A DNA stretch of 64,000 bases from Lachnospiraceae bacterium (GTDB lineage: Bacteria; Bacillota; Clostridia; Lachnospirales; Lachnospiraceae): contig JAILNS010000036.1 of assembly GCA_024691305.1 (NCBI GenBank), positions 124,001-188,000 of the forward strand, given 5' to 3'. This document shows, piece by piece, positions 53,632-62,770 of the stretch. Each line of letters starts with the position of its first letter. The stretch's first letter is position 1. The translations under genes and the position numbers were made by a program. Under the pieces are notes generated by a model that worked only from the letters and a program-made list of their open reading frames with translations, ran no database searches and was not told where the DNA came from.

Positions 53632-55037
53632 TTAACGCCCTCTCTTGTATCCTCCAGGATAATTCCCATATTGATGAGCTGGTCACGTATCTCATCCGCA
53701 CGTGCAAAATCTTTGTTCTTACGCGCCGACTGTCTTTCCTCTATCAAAGCTTCTATATCCGAATCAAGAAGTTCTTCTTTTTTCTCAACTATCAGTCCAC
53801 ATACATCGGTAAGCGTAAGAAGCTGCTTCTTTAATGCCTTAAGATAGTCTGCCGAACTGTTCTCCGAAGTATTACTGTTGATAAACTTAACCAGTTCAAA
53901 AATGACCGAAATGGCATCGGCGGTATTAAAGTCATCATCCATGGCAGCATCAAATCTATTCTCATACTCGGCTGCCTGTGATATAAGCGCCTTTTCATCT
54001 TCGGTCACAGACGATGCAGAAGAATTCTCATCCGCCTTGTCGATCAGATAATTCAAATTTGACATGCTCGTAACGATGCGCTCATAACCGTTCTTTGCCT
54101 GAGCCATTATCTCATCGGAAAAATTAAGCGGAGTACGGTAGTGGGCACTCAGCATAAAGAACCTGAGTACCTGAGGGTCGTATTTTGCGATGATATCACG
54201 GACAGTAAAGAAATTACCTGCCGACTTACTCATCTTGGATCCGTCTATATTAAGAAATGCATTATGCATCCAGTATTTTGCAAAAATAGAATCGTTTGCA
54301 GCCTCGGATTGTGCGATCTCATTCTCATGATGAGGGAATATCAGATCCTCTCCACCCGCATGTATGTCGATCTCGTCGCTTAAGTATTTCTTACTCATAA
54401 CCGAGCATTCTATATGCCAGCCGGGACGTCCCTCACACCAGGGTGAATCCCAATATGGTTCGCCTTCCTTTTTGGGTTTCCAAAGAACAAAATCAAGCGG
54501 ATCTTCCTTTTGCTCCTCACCCGAAACAAGAAGTGATCTCATCCCACCCTGCAGATCATCGAGGTTCTTATGCGAAAGTTTACCGTAGTCCTTAAACTTA
54601 CGTGTTCTGTAATATACCGTTCCGTCGTCGGCAACGTAAGCATAGCCCTTATCGATAAGAGTCTGTATCATTTCTATCATACCGTCTATCTCTTCCGTTG
54701 CTTTGGGATGAGTAGTAGCAGGACGGACATTTAAAGATTCCATGTCCTTCTTGCACTCTTCTATATATCTCTCGGATATAACGGAAGAATCAACGCCTTC
54801 TTCATTTGCCGCCTTTATGATCTTGTCGTCCACATCAGTAAAGTTGGATACATAATTTACCTTAAGTCCCTTATGCTCCATATATCTTCTGACCGTATCG
54901 AATACTATCATCGGACGTGCGTTTCCTATATGTATGAGATTATAAACGGTAGGACCGCATACATACATATTCACCTGTCCGGGAGTTATCGGTTCCAGCT
55001 CTTCTTTACGTTTGGTCATCGTATTATATAGTTTCAT
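53616..55037 (-). CDS. cysS: Cysteine-tRNA ligase
   Basis: This class I aminoacyl-tRNA synthetase charges tRNA-Cys. Signatures are zinc-binding YVCGPTVYN, the HIGH-like LIHIGNARP, WHIECSVMS, and KMSKSAGNFF. At 473 residues it has normal length. It follows cysE by 23 bases, coupling cysteine synthesis and use. No T-box leader is present directly upstream, as the gene sits inside an operon. Confidence 0.98.
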   Translation of the reverse strand: MKLYNTMTKRKEELEPITPGQVNMYVCGPTVYNLIHIGNARPMIVFDTVRRYMEHKGLKVNYVSNFTDVDDKIIKAANEEGVDSSVISERYIEECKKDMESLNVRPATTHPKATEEIDGMIEMIQTLIDKGYAYVADDGTVYYRTRKFKDYGKLSHKNLDDLQGGMRSLLVSGEEQKEDPLDFVLWKPKKEGEPYWDSPWCEGRPGWHIECSVMSKKYLSDEIDIHAGGEDLIFPHHENEIAQSEAANDSIFAKYWMHNAFLNIDGSKMSKSAGNFFTVRDIIAKYDPQVLRFFMLSAHYRTPLNFSDEIMAQAKNGYERIVTSMSNLNYLIDKADENSSASSVTEDEKALISQAAEYENRFDAAMDDDFNTADAISVIFELVKFINSNTSENSSADYLKALKKQLLTLTDVCGLIVEKKEELLDSDIEALIEERQSARKNKDFARADEIRDQLINMGIILEDTREGVKWKRA

Positions 55038-55060
55038 GACATTTATCCTCTTATCATCTA

Positions 55061-55753
55061 TTATTGTTTCTGTCCGGAATTCCTGTTTATTTCAGACTTT
55101 ATCTCATGCATTTCCTGCTCAAGTTCGATAAGCCTGTTTGTAAGTGCCGAATTTGCTTTCTGCAAACAGGTTATATCTTCTCTTACAGGATCCGGAAGAG
55201 TTATCTGATCCATGGAGTCCTGCGGTCTGTCAGGATTGATCCTCTTGACTACCCGCCCCGGTACACCTACAACAGTAGATCCGGGTGGAACCTCTTCAAG
55301 AACAACACTGCCTGCTCCGATCTTTGAATTATCTCCGATCTTAAAACTGCCGAGCACCTTTGCTCCGGTAGATATCATAACATTATTTCCGATCGTAGGG
55401 TGACGTTTTCCCTGTTCTTTTCCGGTACCGCCAAGTGTAACCCCCTGATAAAGGGTTACATCATCTCCGATTATCGTAGTCTCACCGATTATGACTCCCG
55501 CACCGTGATCGATAAATAACCTTCTGCCAATCTGAGCTCCCGGATGTATCTCGATCCCGGTCTTTTTTCTCGCCTTCTGTGAGATATATCTGGCAAGGAA
55601 ATAATGGCCTTTTAAATACAGCTTGTGTGCGCGCCTGTAATAACGTATAGCCCTGTAACTCGGATACAAAAACACTTCCATATCCGAATGGATCGCAGGG
55701 TCACGTTCTCTTATCACACTGATTTCTTCACGAATTTCATCAAGCCACTTCAT
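55061..55753 (-). CDS. cysE: Serine O-acetyltransferase
   Basis: The enzyme acetylates serine with acetyl-CoA, the first step of cysteine synthesis. The C-terminal left-handed beta-helix is made of hexapeptide repeats: TGIEIHPGAQIGRRLFIDHG, VIIGETTIIGDDVTLYQGVTLGG and PTIGNNVMISTGAKVLG, with the catalytic His in DHG. A Gln/Glu/Asn-rich helical tail (about 185-230) may act as an oligomerisation or regulatory segment. It is between ispF and cysS. Confidence 0.96.
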   Translation of the reverse strand: MKWLDEIREEISVIRERDPAIHSDMEVFLYPSYRAIRYYRRAHKLYLKGHYFLARYISQKARKKTGIEIHPGAQIGRRLFIDHGAGVIIGETTIIGDDVTLYQGVTLGGTGKEQGKRHPTIGNNVMISTGAKVLGSFKIGDNSKIGAGSVVLEEVPPGSTVVGVPGRVVKRINPDRPQDSMDQITLPDPVREDITCLQKANSALTNRLIELEQEMHEIKSEINRNSGQKQ

Positions 55754-55769
55754 ATGATCATATCAACCT

Positions 55770-56312
55770 TTATGACTGCATCGGGCATGAACCGCCGGCG
55801 CAGCATGACGAAGAATTAACATCCACACTCATCATGTCAAAAGGGGTATTTAAAAGAGCGACCGCCTGAGCGGATATTCCAAGTCCCTCCCCCGTAAAAC
55901 CAAGGTGTTCCTCTGTTGTTGCCTTCACATTGACCTGAGATATATCAAGCCCCATAGCCTCTGCCAGTATCTTTCTCATTTCATCTATATAAGGTCTCAT
56001 TTTGGGGGCCTGGGCAATTATAGTCGAATCCACATTTTCGATAACGAAGTGATTTTCAGATATTATGTCAACCACTCGTCTAAGCAGTTTGATCGAATCG
56101 GCGCCTTTATACTCAGGATCATTATCCGGAAAATGAAGTCCTATATCACCAAGGCCTGCTGCCCCGAGCAATGCATCCATTATAGCATGCGTAAGCACAT
56201 CGGCATCGGAATGACCATCCAGCCCTTTTTCATACGGTATATCTACACCGCCTATTATAAGTTTCCGGCCTTCGGTAAGCCTGTGTACATCATATCCTGT
56301 TCCTATTCTCAT
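55770..56312 (-). CDS. ispF: 2-C-methyl-D-erythritol 2,4-cyclodiphosphate synthase with Cys-rich tail
   Basis: IspF forms the cyclic diphosphate of the MEP isoprenoid pathway. [12 protein letters not shown] gives metal ligands Asp8 and His10, and [29 protein letters not shown] and [21 protein letters not shown] complete the family. Normal enzymes end at about residue 158; here some 20 residues follow, ending [14 protein letters not shown]. The start overlaps the stop of the GH127 gene by 4 bases. Confidence 0.96.
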   Translation of the reverse strand: MRIGTGYDVHRLTEGRKLIIGGVDIPYEKGLDGHSDADVLTHAIMDALLGAAGLGDIGLHFPDNDPEYKGADSIKLLRRVVDIISENHFVIENVDSTIIAQAPKMRPYIDEMRKILAEAMGLDISQVNVKATTEEHLGFTGEGLGISAQAVALLNTPFDMMSVDVNSSSCCAGGSCPMQS

Positions 56313-58492
56313 TTAACATCCACCCACACGCTCATTTCGTTCTCACCGCGATTAGCCCACATATAGTATGGAATAAACTTAAGCGTCTTTATCTCACTGT
56401 GAAGCGGTTTATAAGTACTGTAGAGCTTACTGCTGCAGTTACTGAGATCTATTCGTCCGTTGGGACTTCCCGCAATATCGAGCGTCACATCCGAGTTTCT
56501 ATAATCACATCTGGTAATTCCCGGAACATACAGCATTCTGCACGGTGTACCGCATACTTCAAAGACCTCGGCATGACTTTGTGATTCAAATTTGTCAATA
56601 TCCAGTGCAAGTTTATATAATCCGGAGCCGTTATCGTTTTCTTCAAGGCAGTATACAACAGGACCGCGACTTAAAGCAACCCGTCCGAAGTCCTCCCTTA
56701 CATTTTCATCTGCGGACATTACCCGGATCTTCATAGGGAAGCTTATCCCTATCTTATTGTCTTCACTCCACTCTCCGCTTATATACAGATATCCGTTTTT
56801 TGTCTCCGTACTCAGTTTATCCGCTCCGGTAAGTTCATACTCACCTTCACACCAGTCGGGTATCCTGAGTGCCAGTTTAAACTTCTTCAGTTCTTCGATA
56901 AGCTCTGTGTCATCTCCTGCATTCATTCCGATACGTATCTTAACGTTTCCTTCCCAGGGAAGATCGGATTCTATACTTATATCTACCGGATATCCTTTAT
57001 TAACCATCGGATCATCTGCTTCACTTTCGGGATTCGTACCGGATAACTGCATGTATTTGGTAATATCTCCGCCTATATACTGATGAACATAGAAAGTATC
57101 ATCCGATTCTGTATATGCATATTCACCTATGGAAGTTATAAGCCTTGCTATATTCGGAGGACAACACGCACATCCAAACCATTTTTGTCTTACGCTCTTG
57201 ACATGCTTCTTACGTTCATCCAAAGCACATGCCTTGGGATCTACCTCCAAAGGATTTACATAGAAGAAACTCTTACCGTCAAGTGCCATCCCGCTGAGTG
57301 CCCCGTTATACAGTGCACGTTCCATTATATCCGCATATCGGCTGTCAGGACTTATCTGAAGCATCCTTCTTGCAAAGAAGATAAGACCTATCGCAGCACA
57401 GGTTTCGGCATATGCCGTATCATTAGGAAGATCATAGTCAAAAGAGAATGCTTCCCCCAAATGTGTAGCCCCTATCCCGCCGGTGATATACATACGACGG
57501 TTTACCATGTTTTTCCATAGGGTCTTACATGCTTCGTATAACTCTTCATCATCTGTAAGCCTGGCTACATCGGCCATACCCGAATACAGATACACTGCAC
57601 GTACCGCATGTCCGGTCGCTTCAACCTGTTCACGAACGGGGCGGTTTGCCTGATTGTATGCATATCTTTCCTCGTCTTCATGACCTTTTATGACCACATC
57701 GGGATGATACTCATTATCATAGTAGTACGGTTTCTTTCCTCTTTCGTCTATGAAGAAACGGCTTAAGTTTAAATACTTTTCATCGCCTGTGACCCCGTAA
57801 AGCCGTACGAGCGCCATCTCCGCTATCTCATGGCCGGGATAACCTTTAAGTTTCTCGGGTTCAGGGCCGAATACCAGATCTACATAATCCGCAAAACGCA
57901 TCGCAGCACCCAGGAGCTTATCCTTACCCGTTGCCTGATAATAAGCTACGGCACCTTCTATAAGATGCCCGAGACAATACAGTTCATGATGGTCTCTTAA
58001 ATTTGAAAAAGACATATCACGACCGTTGATAATATAATAAGTATCCAGATATCCGTCGGGAGCCTGAGCTTCGCACACGATATCTATCGCACTGTCCGCA
58101 ATCCTTTCGAGTGCGGGATCGGGATACTGAGAAAGCGAATACCCAACTGCCTCTATCCATTTGGAAAAATCCGTATCCTGAAACACGAATCCGTAAAACT
58201 TATCGGGATCGGGATGCTCGGGATCTTCAGGCAGAGCCTCAAATCCCCTGAATGTATATTTTGGAGCCATAAACGATGCTCCCTGCATCCGCATCTTCTC
58301 ATTTAATTTGCCTGCAACCTTAAAGTTACGCATACAGTAACTCGGGGTAGCGCCTTCCACACGGTCATTAATGGCTTCCCATTGATAGGGTATGACCTCG
58401 GTCCTTACAAGCTCTATCTCTCTTTTCCAGAAATCATCTGTTATATGTATATCTCTGATCTCAAGTGGGGTGGAGTATTCATATTTATTCAT
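56309..58492 (-). CDS. GH127 beta-L-arabinofuranosidase-like glycoside hydrolase
   Basis: The 727-residue enzyme has the catalytic residues known from B. longum HypBA1: the acid/base Glu in [15 protein letters not shown], zinc ligands in [10 protein letters not shown], and the nucleophile Cys with neighbouring Cys ligands in [14 protein letters not shown]. An alpha/alpha barrel is followed by beta domains. There is no signal peptide, so it works on short arabinosides inside the cell. Its stop overlaps the ispF start, tying a sugar gene to a housekeeping operon. Some members of this family have other sugars as substrate. Confidence 0.93.
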   Translation of the reverse strand: MNKYEYSTPLEIRDIHITDDFWKREIELVRTEVIPYQWEAINDRVEGATPSYCMRNFKVAGKLNEKMRMQGASFMAPKYTFRGFEALPEDPEHPDPDKFYGFVFQDTDFSKWIEAVGYSLSQYPDPALERIADSAIDIVCEAQAPDGYLDTYYIINGRDMSFSNLRDHHELYCLGHLIEGAVAYYQATGKDKLLGAAMRFADYVDLVFGPEPEKLKGYPGHEIAEMALVRLYGVTGDEKYLNLSRFFIDERGKKPYYYDNEYHPDVVIKGHEDEERYAYNQANRPVREQVEATGHAVRAVYLYSGMADVARLTDDEELYEACKTLWKNMVNRRMYITGGIGATHLGEAFSFDYDLPNDTAYAETCAAIGLIFFARRMLQISPDSRYADIMERALYNGALSGMALDGKSFFYVNPLEVDPKACALDERKKHVKSVRQKWFGCACCPPNIARLITSIGEYAYTESDDTFYVHQYIGGDITKYMQLSGTNPESEADDPMVNKGYPVDISIESDLPWEGNVKIRIGMNAGDDTELIEELKKFKLALRIPDWCEGEYELTGADKLSTETKNGYLYISGEWSEDNKIGISFPMKIRVMSADENVREDFGRVALSRGPVVYCLEENDNGSGLYKLALDIDKFESQSHAEVFEVCGTPCRMLYVPGITRCDYRNSDVTLDIAGSPNGRIDLSNCSSKLYSTYKPLHSEIKTLKFIPYYMWANRGENEMSVWVDVK

Positions 58493-58524
58493 ATTTCTAC
58501 CTCAACTTTTAAGCATCTGCTTTA

Positions 58525-60654
58525 TCATCTTTTACGTCTTGATGCCCATATGGCTATTCCTACGGCTATCATCGCTATAGGTAATATTATCATAATAAAG
58601 AGTCCCACAATAGTCCCGACGGCACTGTTTATTACAAGATTATCGACAGTATACTGCTTTGCGGCTATAACGGGAAGATTACCCGATACCTCTTCTCCTT
58701 CTTGGGCCGATACGTGCTGTGATAATATAGCATTAAACAACGACAGATTACTTCCGGCAACTATACTGTCGGCTTCATCGGTAAATATATCTATACTTCC
58801 GATAACGATAAGAGTTCCCGGCTTATCACTCCTTATAGCGGATAATCCTATGTAAAAAGGACCTTTATCCGTAGTTTCCGCATTTTCAGCATCGGTATTT
58901 TCTCCGACTTTTACAGTTACCGCTTCATCACTTGTTACGAACATTTCCGTATAACCGAATTCTTCACTATTGATATCATCTACCTTTAATCCGGCAGCAT
59001 ACGGAGTAAATACATAGCCGTTTGATATATTCTGAGTATATATGCTGTCAAGCACATCGGGCAGCAGATAATAAGCCACCTTGCTGTATATATGTCCCGC
59101 ATCATAATCCATTACTATACCTTCGGATCTGGTTATTCCAAATTCCGACATTATGCTCTCAAGATTGGGCTGCATTCCCGCATCATAACTGGTGGTCATA
59201 AGAACATCTCCGCCGTTACCGATATAGTCACTTATCTTTTGTGCATCATCTTTTGATATATCTTTCATTGCACCGTTGATGATAAGCAGCTGACAATCAT
59301 CGGGAACAGCGTCTAAAGTAAGCAGATTAAGAGTTTCCGAAGTTATATTTGCTTTTGCCATAGCCTCGGTAAAGCCCTGACCAAGTACGACCTCATCATG
59401 TCCTTCAAGAACATATACCTTGGGAAGAAGTTCTTCATCCATGGTCACATATTCTATCGCACTGGTTATCTGCCCTTCAGCATCATATGCATCTATACTC
59501 TGAGCATATGTCTGGTAATCGTACGAATAAACATATATGTCTTCGTAACTTATTACACGGCTTCTTTTATCGCTTACTACTATGAGCGAATTGTTGGCAG
59601 GTGCTTCTGATGTATATGCGGTATAGAAGGTCGGATTATCCACGGTACTTATATATTCGACCCTGATCCTCTTCGAGATATCCTCATAACGTTCAAGGGT
59701 TTCCGCAAGTGTAGTATCCGCAGTCCCTTCTGCCTGCCATACATATATGGTTATATCCTCATCAAGATTTTTTATATATTCTTTGGTTTCATCGGTAATG
59801 GCAAACATCTTGTTGTATGTTACATCAAGACTCGTGTACTCTGTAGGGATCTTTCTTACTCCGAAGTTTATCAGCACACCTATGGCTATCACTGCAAGTA
59901 TTGTCGTTATGCTAAATACCCCCAGTCCGATACGCCGCACACTCATGCTCCATCTTCTTTTTTCTATGACCTGAACAGCCAAAAACAGGGCAATACATGT
60001 AACGGTAATAAAATATACCACGCATGTAAGATCCAGAGTACCTGCGTTAAACGGACCTATCGATGAATACAGATCGTAACATGATAATATCTTCGTAAGT
60101 ATATTTCCTTCTTCCGAGATCAGTGTGCAGAAATTAGGCATCATATAGCCTATAAAAAGCACAACAAAGGTAGAGATAGCCGCAATGATCTGGCTCTCCG
60201 TTATTCCAGAAACAAACACGCCGATAGCTATGCATGTAAGCCCATAAAGCCAGAATCCCAGGATCGCGGTGTAGTTTTCTCCCATCGGAACCGTACCGTA
60301 TAAGGACATCACAAGCGGTGTAATACATATGATAAGCATATCTATGGTAAAGAGTGCCGCTAGTGCAAGATACTTGCCGAGTACTATCTTCCATACGGAT
60401 ACAGGGGAAGTAAGTGTAAGCTGGTCGGTCCGGTTTCTTCTTTCTTCAGACAGGACTCTCATCGTAAGTGCCGGAACCGCTATAAGCATGATAAAAGTCA
60501 TCGAACTTAAGGTATAAGACAGATACGGATATCCGTTCAAAAGATTAAATACAAAAAAGTATAGGCCGAACAAAGCCAGTATGACAGCCATGAAAAGCCA
60601 GCCTATAACGCCGTTGAAGCAGGCTTTAAACTCTCTTTTAAATACAGCGATCAT
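58525..60654 (-). CDS. ABC-2 permease fused to a GldG-type extracytoplasmic domain
   Basis: The N-terminal 255 residues have six membrane helices and an ABC-2/GldF pattern (RVLSEERRNRTDQLTLTSPVS). The central part (about 275-660) is the GldG/IFT52-like extracytoplasmic domain (TYNKMFAITDETKEYIKNLD, VLEGHDEV, LLIINGAMKDISKDDAQKISDY). One final helix (about 680-700) and a basic end follow. In Bacteroidetes GldF and GldG are separate gliding proteins; in Firmicutes such fusions occur in exporters of unknown cargo. It overlaps the ATPase gene by 4 bases. Confidence 0.9.
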   Translation of the reverse strand: MIAVFKREFKACFNGVIGWLFMAVILALFGLYFFVFNLLNGYPYLSYTLSSMTFIMLIAVPALTMRVLSEERRNRTDQLTLTSPVSVWKIVLGKYLALAALFTIDMLIICITPLVMSLYGTVPMGENYTAILGFWLYGLTCIAIGVFVSGITESQIIAAISTFVVLFIGYMMPNFCTLISEEGNILTKILSCYDLYSSIGPFNAGTLDLTCVVYFITVTCIALFLAVQVIEKRRWSMSVRRIGLGVFSITTILAVIAIGVLINFGVRKIPTEYTSLDVTYNKMFAITDETKEYIKNLDEDITIYVWQAEGTADTTLAETLERYEDISKRIRVEYISTVDNPTFYTAYTSEAPANNSLIVVSDKRSRVISYEDIYVYSYDYQTYAQSIDAYDAEGQITSAIEYVTMDEELLPKVYVLEGHDEVVLGQGFTEAMAKANITSETLNLLTLDAVPDDCQLLIINGAMKDISKDDAQKISDYIGNGGDVLMTTSYDAGMQPNLESIMSEFGITRSEGIVMDYDAGHIYSKVAYYLLPDVLDSIYTQNISNGYVFTPYAAGLKVDDINSEEFGYTEMFVTSDEAVTVKVGENTDAENAETTDKGPFYIGLSAIRSDKPGTLIVIGSIDIFTDEADSIVAGSNLSLFNAILSQHVSAQEGEEVSGNLPVIAAKQYTVDNLVINSAVGTIVGLFIMIILPIAMIAVGIAIWASRRKR

Positions 60655-61631
60655 TCTTCATCGCCCCCTTCCTCATAAGCCTCATCCGTCTGTGTCAGTT
60701 CAAGGAATACATCTTCAAGTGACCTCGACCTGCTGTTTAAGGAAAGAAGTATAAGCCCGTTTGATGCGGCACATTTAAAGACATCCGCCCTGATATCCTT
60801 ATCGGGCAGTGCAAATATCTTAAGAAAAACCGTTCCTTCTTCGGAGGATTCTTTCATCTCCGTATGATCAACGTCTTCAAGACCGTCAAAAACGGACTGT
60901 ATATGTGAAACGTCGGGTGTGTCATTCTCGACCGTAACCGTTATCTCTATCTCCTGAGAGCCGTTCACATGACTAAGCAGGTTCTCGGTCTCATCGGAAG
61001 CTACCAGTTTTCCCTTGGATATGATAAAGACATAGTTACATATCTCTGATATCTCGGAAAGTATATGCGAACTCAAGATGACGGTATGCTCTTTTCCAAG
61101 TTCTCTTATGAGATCTCTTACCTCGATGATCTGGGCAGGATCCAATCCCGCTGTCGGTTCATCAAGAATGACTATATCAGGCTTACCGAGTATGGCCTGG
61201 GCAATACCGACTCTTTGCTTATAACCCTTACTCAAATTCCTTATCAAACGTCCCGCAACATCGGATATTCCTGAAGTTATACATGCATCATCTACTTCCT
61301 GTTCTCTTTTGTCTTTGGGGATCTTCTTTAATTCTGCAGCAAAAGTAAGATATTCAAGCACCGTCATATCCGGATATAACGGTGGTATCTCAGGCAGATA
61401 TCCTATATGGGACTTTGCCTTATTAGCCTCCTTATATATATCATGTCCGTCGATTGTCACGGTTCCTTCTGTTGCCGCAAGATATCCAGTGATCATATTC
61501 ATGGTCGTGGATTTACCCGCACCGTTTGGTCCGAGGAATCCGTATATACGCCCCGGTTCTATTGTCAGATTAAGATCATCTACCGCAGTATGATCTCCGT
61601 ATTTTTTTGTCAAATGTGAAATCTCTATCAT
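60651..61631 (-). CDS. ABC transporter ATP-binding protein (GldA/CcmA-like)
   Basis: The 326-residue ATPase has Walker A GPNGAGKSTTMN, signature LSKGYKQRVGIAQA, Walker B DIVILDEPTAGLD and switch His (SSHIL). The C-terminal 110 residues are an accessory domain ending SRSLEDVFLELT. It powers the GldF/G fusion encoded downstream. It is the first gene after the tRNA-Thr region, with GGGAGG before the ATG. Confidence 0.94.
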   Translation of the reverse strand: MIEISHLTKKYGDHTAVDDLNLTIEPGRIYGFLGPNGAGKSTTMNMITGYLAATEGTVTIDGHDIYKEANKAKSHIGYLPEIPPLYPDMTVLEYLTFAAELKKIPKDKREQEVDDACITSGISDVAGRLIRNLSKGYKQRVGIAQAILGKPDIVILDEPTAGLDPAQIIEVRDLIRELGKEHTVILSSHILSEISEICNYVFIISKGKLVASDETENLLSHVNGSQEIEITVTVENDTPDVSHIQSVFDGLEDVDHTEMKESSEEGTVFLKIFALPDKDIRADVFKCAASNGLILLSLNSRSRSLEDVFLELTQTDEAYEEGGDEE

Positions 61632-61710
61632 GTCACACCTCCCTGAAGCATGAGTATATTATGCTAATGTGACGAAATTGTGTCCTTATCTGAAACGGAC
61701 ATTATTTTTC

Positions 61711-61739
61711 TTGCACACCGCCAATGCCTATGCTATAAT
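61711..61739 (+). promoter_or_regulatory. Promoter of tRNA-Thr
   Basis: TTGCAC (61711-61716), a 17-base spacer and a perfect TATAAT (61734-61739) lie 33 bases before the tRNA. This is the clearest sigma-A type promoter of the window. Confidence 0.85.
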
Positions 61740-61772
61740 GCATTTTGTGTCCGAAAAGGGGATACGAAAGAT

Positions 61773-61845
<73 letters not shown>

Positions 61846-61846
61846 T

Positions 61847-61882
61847 AAAAAAGGCAGATGATGATTCATCTGCTCTTTTTTT
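61847..61882. terminator. Bidirectional terminator between tRNA-Thr and the glycerophosphodiesterase gene
   Basis: GCAGATGA-TGAT-TCATCTGC (61854-61873) forms a perfect 8-pair stem with seven T after it on the plus strand and six A before it. It can end both the tRNA-Thr transcript and the convergent minus-strand gene, whose stop lies just beyond. Confidence 0.9.
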
Positions 61883-61885
61883 ATG

Positions 61886-62743
61886 TTATCTGTTTTTTTC
61901 GCCTATATGAACGATGCTCCGGTTATTTGGAGTAAACTGTTCAAAAATAAATATGTCGAAATTCTCTTTTGCCTTATCAAGTTCCGCCTGAGATCTTATT
62001 GTCCATGCTACGGGCTTTCCCTTAAAGAATTTCGTTGCGGCAAGAAATCCCAGATCCGATGTATGTTCGTGGTTATATGCGATAAAATCAGGTCTCGTCA
62101 TCCAATTTAACATAAGGTGCTTTAGCAGAAAATACAGCATACCCTTATACCCGTCTTTTCTCCTGAATTTATCGGAAAGCTGCCCTCTTATTATCTCATT
62201 ACGGTTCTTTCTGTACCAGGAAAGCGCCAGAGGATTAAAGCTCTCGATCACATATGATCCGTTATAATCTTTAAGAAGCTTATCGGCTATAGGACATACG
62301 GAAAAATCCATCCACTCAACCTTATATTCGATGATGAGCGGAACTTTGCCGTCAACAAGTTTAAGGAACTCTTCGAATGTAGGGATCTGCTCATCGGTGC
62401 CGCCAAGCCTGAATTTCTGAATCTCCTCAAGTGTATAGTCATATACTTTGCCGGGCTGTCCCGTCATACGTTCAAGAGTAAAATCATGAAATACGACAGG
62501 GATCCTGTCCTTGGTAAGTTGCACATCAAGTTCTATACCGTATCCTGCCTCCACGGCACGTCCAAATGCGGCCATGGAATTTTCGGGAATACCCTTTTTC
62601 TTATCATGAAGGCCCCTGTGTGCATACAGTGCTTCCTGATACGGTTTCCAGTCATGTATAGCCTGATTACGCGGTTTAACACACAACAGGAAAAGAACGA
62701 TCAAAACTACCACTACAATTAATACGATCCATAATATATCCAC
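61886..62743 (-). CDS. Membrane-anchored glycerophosphodiester phosphodiesterase
   Basis: A single N-terminal helix (about 3-22, ILWIVLIVVVVLIVLFLL) is followed by the GDPD TIM barrel. The active-site motifs are AHRGLHDKKKGIPENSM (His, Arg, Glu, Asn), GIELDVQLTKD (Glu, Asp metal ligands) and VVFHDFTLERMTG (His). It cuts glycerophosphodiesters into glycerol-3-phosphate and an alcohol, probably at the outer face of the membrane or in lipid turnover. The final repeats AWTIRSQAEL and FEQFTP are also family-like. Confidence 0.93.
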   Translation of the reverse strand: MDILWIVLIVVVVLIVLFLLCVKPRNQAIHDWKPYQEALYAHRGLHDKKKGIPENSMAAFGRAVEAGYGIELDVQLTKDRIPVVFHDFTLERMTGQPGKVYDYTLEEIQKFRLGGTDEQIPTFEEFLKLVDGKVPLIIEYKVEWMDFSVCPIADKLLKDYNGSYVIESFNPLALSWYRKNRNEIIRGQLSDKFRRKDGYKGMLYFLLKHLMLNWMTRPDFIAYNHEHTSDLGFLAATKFFKGKPVAWTIRSQAELDKAKENFDIFIFEQFTPNNRSIVHIGEKNR

Positions 62744-62770
62744 GATGATAACTCCATTTCATTTATTGTA

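Noticed and set aside
53838-58492. T-box leader for cysS or cysE
   Set aside because: Intergenic gaps here are at most 23 bases, leaving no room for a T-box; any such leader would have to lie before the operon start.
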